This document shows, in pieces, positions 51,708 through 58,115 of a DNA stretch of 58,115 bases (within the stretch, counting starts at the first letter, position 1; every line of letters starts with the position of its first letter). The stretch is from contig CALSCQ010001053.1 in assembly GCA_943704525.1 (NCBI GenBank), forward strand, positions 1-58,115. Reading direction: 5' to 3'. Made by a program: the position numbers and the translations under genes. This DNA comes from Pigoraptor vietnamica (Eukaryota > Opisthokonta > Filasterea). The notes beneath the pieces were generated by a model. It did not search any database. It was not told the DNA's origin and saw only the letters and a program-made list of their open reading frames with translations.

Positions 51708-52818
51708 ATGCAGACCAACGCAGAGTTTCCGGGCGGTGGCAGCATCCTCGAGCGATTCCCCAACGACGTCCTGTCGTGGACCACGTGGCCCCTCGAGGCC
51801 TCAGTAGCGTCGCTGCGCTCGGCCACGTGCAAATGTCTTTGGCGCTTTGTGTGGGACACTCGCAGCGTGTCGTGTGCCATCGCGAAGCTCCTGACACGGA
51901 CGAGTTCGACCCGCTGACCTTCAGTAACAACAAGCTGCTGCAGGTAATCGGAGAGCGCGGTTTGATTTCGGTGAGCGCGTCGAATGCGAAGCTGTTGCGA
52001 CCAGCCGCGTGTCCGTCGCCGCCGCTGTCGCAGTTGGAGCGCTGGGAGTGGTTTGTGTGCAATATTGGGCCGCGCGTGTGCGGACTGTGCAAAGCGCCCG
52101 CGGGCACTCGGTCAGTGTCCCACCCCCTGCGGCGGCTTGAGGGGGGCTTTGGCGTGGAGGTGAGCTACTACTACAGAGAAGGCCTCACCCGAATGACGCC
52201 CGCGTGTGAAGGGTGCGTACGGGTGCTGTCGGTGTGGACGTGGACCGGCCATAGAATTGATCGCACGAAGCGCCGGGCCAAAGTGGGGATGCCGCTGTAC
52301 GACCATATCCCAAACGCGCGAGAGCACCGGGTGCTTTCCAACGGCCTCCCCGTGTCCCTGCTCAAGACGTTCGTCCCGCTGGGAGACATACACTACGCAG
52401 ACTGGTTGGAGCAGGTTCCGATGTATGGGCAGTATTACTTCAGGGACATCATCAAGCTCGTCCAAGTGCTGTACGGGTCCATCGACGCATAAACACGCTG
52501 CCGGAGAGCGCGCTCCAGGCCGCGGTCAAGGCGTGGGTGGAGCAGTCTGAAGTGGCCGCGCGCGACTACCTTGCGTCGCGGCGAGTGCAGGGAGAGACGG
52601 ACTCAGACGCCACGCGGCGCATATTTGCCGAGATGGAAGCTGCGGTGCCGTCGATACGCGACGCCAACGGCCCTGTGTTGCCCTGGGATCTCTTCTTTGC
52701 GCACGGTATTCCGTTCACCCTCTGCCACGCCGGTGCAGCCGCCATCGCGGAGGGGAAGAAGGAGCGACAGGACCGCTCGGGGCCGGTCGACGGCGACACG
52801 AAAACGCAGCGCTGTTGA
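51708..52818 (+). CDS. F-box-like protein, gene model uncertain
   Basis: The first frame, from ATG 51708, gives ILERFPNDVLSWTTWPLEAS and then VASLRSATCKCLWRFV, a plausible F-box. The following frame differs and is best joined by a 72-nt intron, 51851-51922 (GTGGGA...TTCAG), giving FVNNKLLQVIGERGLIS. That part has two CxxC pairs (CGLC near 52080 and CEGC near 52210, possibly a zinc site) and ends at a stop near 52492. A third segment in another frame (LPESALQAAVKAWVEQSEV to stop 52818) looks coding and needs a second weak intron (about 52460-52506 or 52460-52518). F-box proteins are SCF ubiquitin-ligase adaptors. Substrate and family are unknown; a frame change in the sequence is an alternative to the second intron. 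Confidence 0.5.
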
Positions 52819-52976
52819 ACGGCAGTATGGCAGTGGATGGACAGCGAGAGCAGGCAGAGCAGTTGTGGGCCGCACACGTCAGCACTCGGCTGTCCGGCAC
52901 TTCATGCTTTGGACGACTGACAATACAGTGATGCACAAAACACACTGTCCCAAATAGTCCTTTTACATTAGATCGC

Positions 52977-55895
52977 TCAGCGGCGCGAGTCGCACTTGCC
53001 CGGCGACATCATCGACTGGAACGAGCGGCTCGAGGCGAGGTTGAGCTTGGCGCGCACGCGGGTGAACCACGCGACGTACGGGCGCAGCATGGGCTTCGTC
53101 ACCCCAAACAGACAGAACGTGACGATGCCCTGCGCAAACAGCAGGCACGAGTCGAGCAGCTCGATCTCCACCTGGAGACCAGTCGGCGTCTCGTTGAGAA
53201 AGTTGTAGAAGCACACCGAGATGCCGAGGGCCATGCTCACGCAGCCGTACAGCACGAAGATCTGGTGCCTGAAGAGCGGGAAGAACGACCCGTCCACGAG
53301 GCGCACGTCCGATTTGTGGTGGCCGTCCTGCGGGCGCAGCTGCAAATACGCGACAGGCATGTGCTGCGGCGAGATGTGAAACGGCGTGAGCACTCGCCAA
53401 TGCACTTGCCACACGCACGCCCACATGCACAAAGGGCAAAAAGAAAGGGCGCACAGTGCACGCACCTCCCGCTCCATGTCGTCGAGCGCGGCCTCCTTCG
53501 CCTCCCTCGCAATCGACGCCTCCAAGGGGTCCACCACGAGCACCTGCGACGCATTGCTCGGCGTCGCCACGCCCTCATCGACCGCCACAATGCCACCGTC
53601 GCCCGTAAACGACGCGCTGTCCGCCATCGCCACCCCCGACGTCGACGCGCGGCCTCGAGCCTCGTGCAGTCGCCGGCGCGCTTCGGCGCTGAGACTCGAT
53701 TCCTCCGCGGCCGTGAGCGAGTTGATGCTGCGCGTGTCGTCGTCGTCGCTCTCGCTGTCCGTGCTGCTCTCCGGCGACGCGTCCTCGCGACCCCCCTCGC
53801 TGGACACGGGTTCATCCCCATCGCCCAGCGCGACATACTGGCGGCCGCCGAGCGTGCGCACGGACGCGCCCATGGACATTGCGCGCTGGTGGTACTTGAC
53901 GAGCACCATGAACGTTATGCACGCAATCGTGCAAAGCGACAGCGTCACGGTCGTCACGAGAAACTGCGTGCGACCGTAGAGGAACCAGCAGTGCAGTGTC
54001 TCATCGTGGCCAAAGGCGGACTTGCCCGCGTACACGAGGGGCGCGATCGAGATGAGCGGGACGCCCCACCCGATCACGTGCATCCACACGACCGCGCCGC
54101 GTGCAACCACTTCGCCCTTCACGCGCACGAGGTACGCGTTGAGGGCGAGCGCGACCGTCCACCCGCGCGACGCGAGGATGCCGCAAAAGATGACGGCAAA
54201 GCGAATGGCGCTGCCGGTGCTCCCGGCGTCGATCGGGCAGAACGACCCCGCGAACGGGAACGCAAACTGCGTCAGCGCGAGGAAGAAGATGGGCGAGTAG
54301 GGGAACCGCACAAAGCGGCGGCCGGGGATCAGCACCACCATCACCCAGAACGCCGCCGCAAGGCCCACGTAGCCAATGTCCATCGCGGCGTCGCGCACGG
54401 TGCCGTCGTAGCTGCGTTGCGCAGAGTGACCGAGCGGGGAGGGCGAGGGGGAGGAGAAGGGGGTGTGAGTGGACGACAGCGCCGACGCGAACGCAACCCC
54501 CATTCCTCTCCTCCCTCTTCTCCACACTCCCTCATTCCACTCGCGCCCTCCCTAGGGGTCGCTGCCACCGCCATACCCATCGAGGCGCGCGAGGGCCCAC
54601 ACCCAGTCTGACCACACCCACTCTGACGTGTCCGTCGTCCCAATGTTGATCGCGGCCATCTTCGCCGTCACGAACATAAGGGGCGCGCTCAGCAGCGTCC
54701 CCATAACCATCGCCGCCGCAATCATGTCGCCGCCCATGTTGTAGTCGAAGGCGTAGAACGGCACGCTCGGCGCCGTCGGAAAGGTGCCGTAGACAAAGCC
54801 GTACATGCTGAGGTCCTTCGAGCCCCCGAGCGCCGAGATGACGTGCTGCGAGACAATCGGCAGCACGAGGCTCTTGCACGCGATGAGGAGGAGGGGGACG
54901 AGCACGCCCTTGCGCTTGATCTTGCCCAGTTTGCCGACCATCGAAAGGCCGAGGCAGAACAGCGAGCACCCGGAGAACGCGTCCCCGAGCGGCTGCAGTA
55001 TCATCGCGAGCGTCTTCGGCACGTGACGGTCAAAGGCGAAGTTGCCCGCGATGCCGAGTATGCACATGAAGACGATCGGGTTCGTGAGCACATTCTTCAT
55101 GATGCGCAGCCAGGGGATCCCGGAGCGCCGCGCGGGACGACCCGACACGGACGACGCGTTGAACGACTCCTCAACGGCGCGCTGTTCCTTCTGCGCGCCG
55201 TACTCCATCATGACAAAGCCGATGGGGTTCAGGAGGATGAGCGAGATGGGCGCGACGAGGTAGAGGAAGCCGGCGTACGCGGGGTGCGTAGAGTCGTACA
55301 GCGCTTGCACTGCGCATGGCGACGCGTGTGTGTCAGCAAAGTAGAAGACACGCAAGCGTCACGGCAACCTCTCGCACACACAAACACACCACGCTCACGC
55401 GCAGAAGCGGACCCACACGTCTCAACTCCACACGCACCCGTAGCCTCATACAGAGACCTCAGTTCGGGGCAGTCAGGCATTGAACTCATCCACACGGCCT
55501 CTCAGACACACACAGAGAATGGAAAACGCACCGATGGGCAGGCCGAGCGCAAAGTCGTTGCTCTGCGTGGCGAATATGCCGCGAAGGCCCGCGTGCCCCG
55601 CGCGGTTCGGCCGCCCCTTCTTCATGACAATGGTCATGATGGCGACAAACACAAACACGGCCGACTTGGAGATCGTGATGCCCAGTAGGAACACCCAGTC
55701 AATCGTCCCAAAATCGAGCGTCGCCATCTTGAGAAAGAGCAGCGCGGGAAGCGAAATCAGCGACACGAACTGGCCGATCGCCCGCGCCGCCTCGAGCGGC
55801 ACAACCTTGAAGCGGCCGAGGGCATAGCCGAGAAGAATAATCACGAACGTCTGCGCAAGGGCAGGCGCAAGGTTCGAAAACGTCTTGTCGCCCAT
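52977..55895 (-). CDS. GPR155/LYCHOS-like protein: PIN-type transporter plus 7TM domain
   Basis: Four exons: 55895-55532, 55309-54577, 54411-53466 and 53363-52977, exactly 809 codons plus stop. The first about 365 residues are a ten-helix membrane-transport (auxin-efflux-like) domain: LAPALAQTFVIILLGYALGR, QSNDFALGLPIG, GDAFSGCSLFCLGLSMVGK and AFDYNMGGDMIAAAMVMG. The intron at 54412-54576 joins it in frame to seven further helices (YVGLAAAFWVMVVLIPG through LLFAQGIVTFCLFGV) with a long acidic/Ser-rich cytoplasmic loop between the fifth and sixth. This transporter + GPCR-like order is that of GPR155/LYCHOS, a lysosomal cholesterol sensor for mTORC1. Human GPR155 ends in a DEP domain; this protein stops about 35 residues after the last helix without one. 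Confidence 0.88.
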
Positions 55896-56478
55896 GTTGC
55901 GCGGGGCGCGCCACGCACGCCGACGTGGGGCTTCAGACGAGCGCGGTACCGCACATGCGCAGCATCAGGCAACAGCCTCGCACACAACGCGTGCGTCGAA
56001 GGCCGCCCTAACAACACACACACGCAGCGACAAAGCAACGCGCGGGTGAGAGGGCGTTTGCGGATTGTGTATGCGCGCGTGCGCATGAATGTGTGCCTTC
56101 GTGTGCGTGTGTGCGCGTGCGTGCGCGTGTGCGCATGTGCGTGAGTCACCCTTCGACCCCGTTTTTCCGCAGTTTTGCTTCACGACAACACTCGGCGTGT
56201 TTTGTGTTGTGCAATCGGGACGCATCGAACCATCCGGGGTGGGAGGGGCGTAACGGTCGTTACTTTCAGTGTGGCGCTCAAAATTACCGGCACACATATT
56301 TGTTATCTGACACTTGAATAGCGTGGGCCTATACTCTCTCTCTCTCGTACTTGCCGTGACGACGAGCAGGGCCCAGCAAATGGCAGGACTGAGATTAAAA
56401 GGCTTCTGCCGGCAGTTACAACATCATGACGCACTCTGACGGTAATCCAAAGCGGCTGACCGAGTATGCTCAGTTTGT
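55896..56478. other. Intergenic, GPR155-like promoter and TMEM256 3' flank
   Basis: 583 bp. A GTGTGCGTGTGTGCGCGTGC tract at 56090-56145 and a (CT)n patch at 56334-56346. No coding signal. Confidence 0.5.
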
Positions 56479-57082
56479 TCAGAGTGCGAAAGCGGCCCAA
56501 CCAAAAATGAGCAGAAAGCCACCAATGGGCGCCATGCGACCGAAGGCGCGGTTCTGCGTGAATGCAACGGCATAGCAGCTGCACGAAGGAAGAGGAGTCA
56601 GTGCAACCGGTCGATGGAAGACTGCCGAGGGTCTTTGATGCTAGACCAGACCGAAACGGAACAACGACAACGCGCACATCTACACAGAGGTAGACTCAGG
56701 CAGCAATAGCACTCATGCACACACACTGGGCCACACACTCGCACACACAGGCACCCATAAACGATGAATGCCCCAACTGACGCAAAACATGAGAAGCACA
56801 AACACTCACCTTCCCGAGAATACAAGGATGCCGAGCCCAATCAGAGCGCCGACCTGCACACGGATGCTTCAGCTGAAGATCGTGAAACACGCAGCGCAGA
56901 CGAACGAGTGAATGCATAGTGTTGAGTTGAGAAGAGCAATCGTATGGGAATCAAGGGCCGCACCCCGTGGAACGCACCCAGTGAGGCCTGCGCGCAAACG
57001 GCGCCGCAAGAAGAACGGCCGAGTGCAGCAGATGGTAGCGGTTGCCAGTGTCGAACACCTGTGTGCGTGTGTGCGTGCGTGC

Positions 57083-57156
<74 letters not shown>

Positions 57157-57407
57157 CTGTTGAGAGCCCCCAGCGATCCGACGCACTCGCAGGCCAACAC
57201 ACAAAACTGCAGTGCACACACGAACAACACGATGCCTACACGCCAACTGACAAAATAATATGCCCCCAAGGGACGGCAGCGCACCTCCTTGAAGTAGGGA
57301 TCCTTCGCCTTGAACCCGTGCGCGCCGTATGCGCCGAGTGCGACCGCGGCGGCACCCGAGAGCCCCGCCAGGCGCATGAACGTCGATGCCTCCGCGAAGA
57401 GTGCCAT
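56479..57407 (-). CDS. TMEM256: TMEM256/DUF423 small membrane protein
   Basis: Four exons: 57407-57285, 57058-56978, 56853-56810 and 56578-56479, exactly 115 codons plus stop (human TMEM256 is 113). It carries the family signatures GLSGAAAVALGAYGAHG, the region before VFDTGNRYHLLHSAVLL, ALIGLGILVFSG and the end MAPIGGFLLIFGWAAFAL. Four hydrophobic helices are visible. The bacterial/eukaryotic DUF423 family has no established activity. Intron 1 contains the (GT)n(GA)n(GT)n composite repeat. Confidence 0.94.
57070..57162 (+). repeat. Composite microsatellite (GT)n(GA)n(GT)n in TMEM256 intron 1
   Basis: A GTGCGT/GT tract is followed by about 15 GA units and about 14 GT units. The array sits inside the 226-nt intron (57059-57284) and makes up over a third of it. 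Confidence 0.9.
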
Positions 57408-58115
57408 TCTGTCGTGCTGTGGCCTCTGCACGGCGCGCCGCATGGGCAGTGTCGCAGTGGTCGCTGGAACGCAAGGCCTGAAGTGCGCTTTTCAGTTGAG
57501 AGAACATTCTGCTTGTCGCGAGTAACTGTTACGAGGCGAAACGTCGATGCTGCGAAGCTAGCGAGCACTCGGAAGGATCGATCAGACGGTCGTGATGCAC
57601 GCGCGAAGTGGAACGCACGGGGAAATCGACTTGGGGAAAACGGACTTGGCGAAGCGAATCTTGAAGCGAATGCGAATAAGCGAAGCGTAGACGCGTACGG
57701 AGCGTAGGCGAACGTAGAGCGAGGCGGTAGCGGAGGAAGAACGCGAGGAAGAACGACGAAAGCGAAGAAGAGAAAGTGGAGCGAAGTGGAGCACGAAGTG
57801 GTATGCGCAGGGCACGAATACCGGAGAGCTGGTCGCAGGGCGCACGACGAGCTTGAGCTAGAGCATCGACTGGAGCGTCGGGGCTCAAGCGAGGCGAACG
57901 CTAAAGGAGCGAACACGCTGGGGAACGGGCAGGGACGCCGTAACTCGTCCTGCGCACGTTCGGTAGTTGCGCGCGAGAGATCTACACGCGCTTGCGGAGC
58001 GGAAGCGAAGAACAACTTCCACAAAGAGCACTCTATTAGCCGAGCACGGGAAAACACCTAGCGCCTGCGTCCTACCACACCAACCGCCACTCGCCACGCG
58101 CAACTCTCAGCGAGA
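57408..58115. other. Upstream region of TMEM256; A/G-rich quasi-repetitive DNA
   Basis: From about 57530 to 57990 the + strand is strongly purine-rich, with irregular GCGAA/AAGCGAA/GGAGCG words repeated without a fixed period. The long minus-strand frame across it (Phe/Ser/Arg-rich) reflects this composition and no domain is visible. Nothing else is recognised. Confidence 0.5.

Noticed and set aside
53265-54611. 448-residue plus-strand frame opposite the GPR155-like gene
   Set aside because: Antisense shadow; His/Arg-rich, no fold, while the minus strand encodes seven helices.
57236-58057. 273-residue minus-strand Ser/Phe/Arg-rich frame
   Set aside because: Arises from the purine-skewed quasi-repeat; also overlaps the real TMEM256 first exon in another frame.
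1-58115. CRISPR arrays, insertion sequences, LTR or other mobile elements
   Set aside because: No repeat-spacer array, terminal repeats, transposase, reverse transcriptase or integrase signature was seen on either strand.

Overview
This is a GC-rich, densely packed nuclear segment from a eukaryotic protist. About 22 genes sit on both strands with little space between them, and nearly all carry short spliceosomal introns. Joining exons by eye preserves frame throughout: most models close to an exact multiple of three and give the expected family length, about 100 introns in all. Ordinary introns start GTGCGT, GTGAGT or GTGGGT and end CAG, and many intron and intergenic stretches are (CA)n/(GT)n tracts. 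CFAP91 (a ciliary spoke-base protein) implies a flagellum, and DMC1 implies meiosis. An arrestin with beta-arrestin-type tail motifs, an IQGAP-like protein lacking CH and IQ regions, a circularly permuted Ras-VWA protein and a TH1 myosin suggest a free-living flagellated member of Amorphea (amoebozoan, apusomonad or unicellular opisthokont relative). I cannot name the species.

Layout. 0-10 kb: 3' part of a formin (+), a KNL2/M18BP1 centromere protein (-), an ArfGAP-ankyrin-PH gene (-) and a 5' fragment of an inositol-monophosphatase-like gene (-); the last two are truncated towards each other at a low-complexity tract. 10-22 kb: IQGAP-related gene (-), a long-lever TH1 myosin (+) and a tail-anchored CDC37-like gene (-). 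22-31 kb: S28 serine peptidase (+), a small FAM204A-like gene (-), a mitochondrial DEAD-box-like helicase (+) and DMC1 (-). 31-40 kb: PUS7-type pseudouridine synthase (-), a mitochondrial helical-repeat protein (+), a thioredoxin-like gene (-), cpRAS-VWA (+) and LSM5 (+). 40-58 kb: arrestin (-), an ankyrin/coiled-coil gene (+), CFAP91 (+), RanGAP (-), an F-box-like gene (+), a GPR155/LYCHOS-like transporter-7TM protein (-) and TMEM256/DUF423 (-).

The most unusual signal is in the introns rather than in any one gene. Four introns (formin, IQGAP-like, DMC1, LSM5) have minor-spliceosome (U12-type) hallmarks: ATATCC or GTATCC donors, a CCTTRAC-like branch site and, in three of them, AC acceptors. 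In DMC1 an AT-AC intron follows an 8-nt microexon, and only this splice restores the invariant GTFRPDR. Four of about 100 introns is several-fold above the human share. Other standouts are the cpRAS-VWA gene (G3-G4-G5-G1-G2 order), the three-module KNL2, the membrane-anchored CDC37 and a palindromic element (CCGAGATCTCGG) present in pairs in two divergent promoters.

Functionally the window is a mix of cytoskeleton and trafficking genes (formin, myosin, IQGAP, ArfGAP, arrestin), nuclear genes (KNL2, RanGAP, LSM5, PUS7, DMC1) and organelle genes. No operon-like logic is expected, but several divergent pairs probably share promoters.
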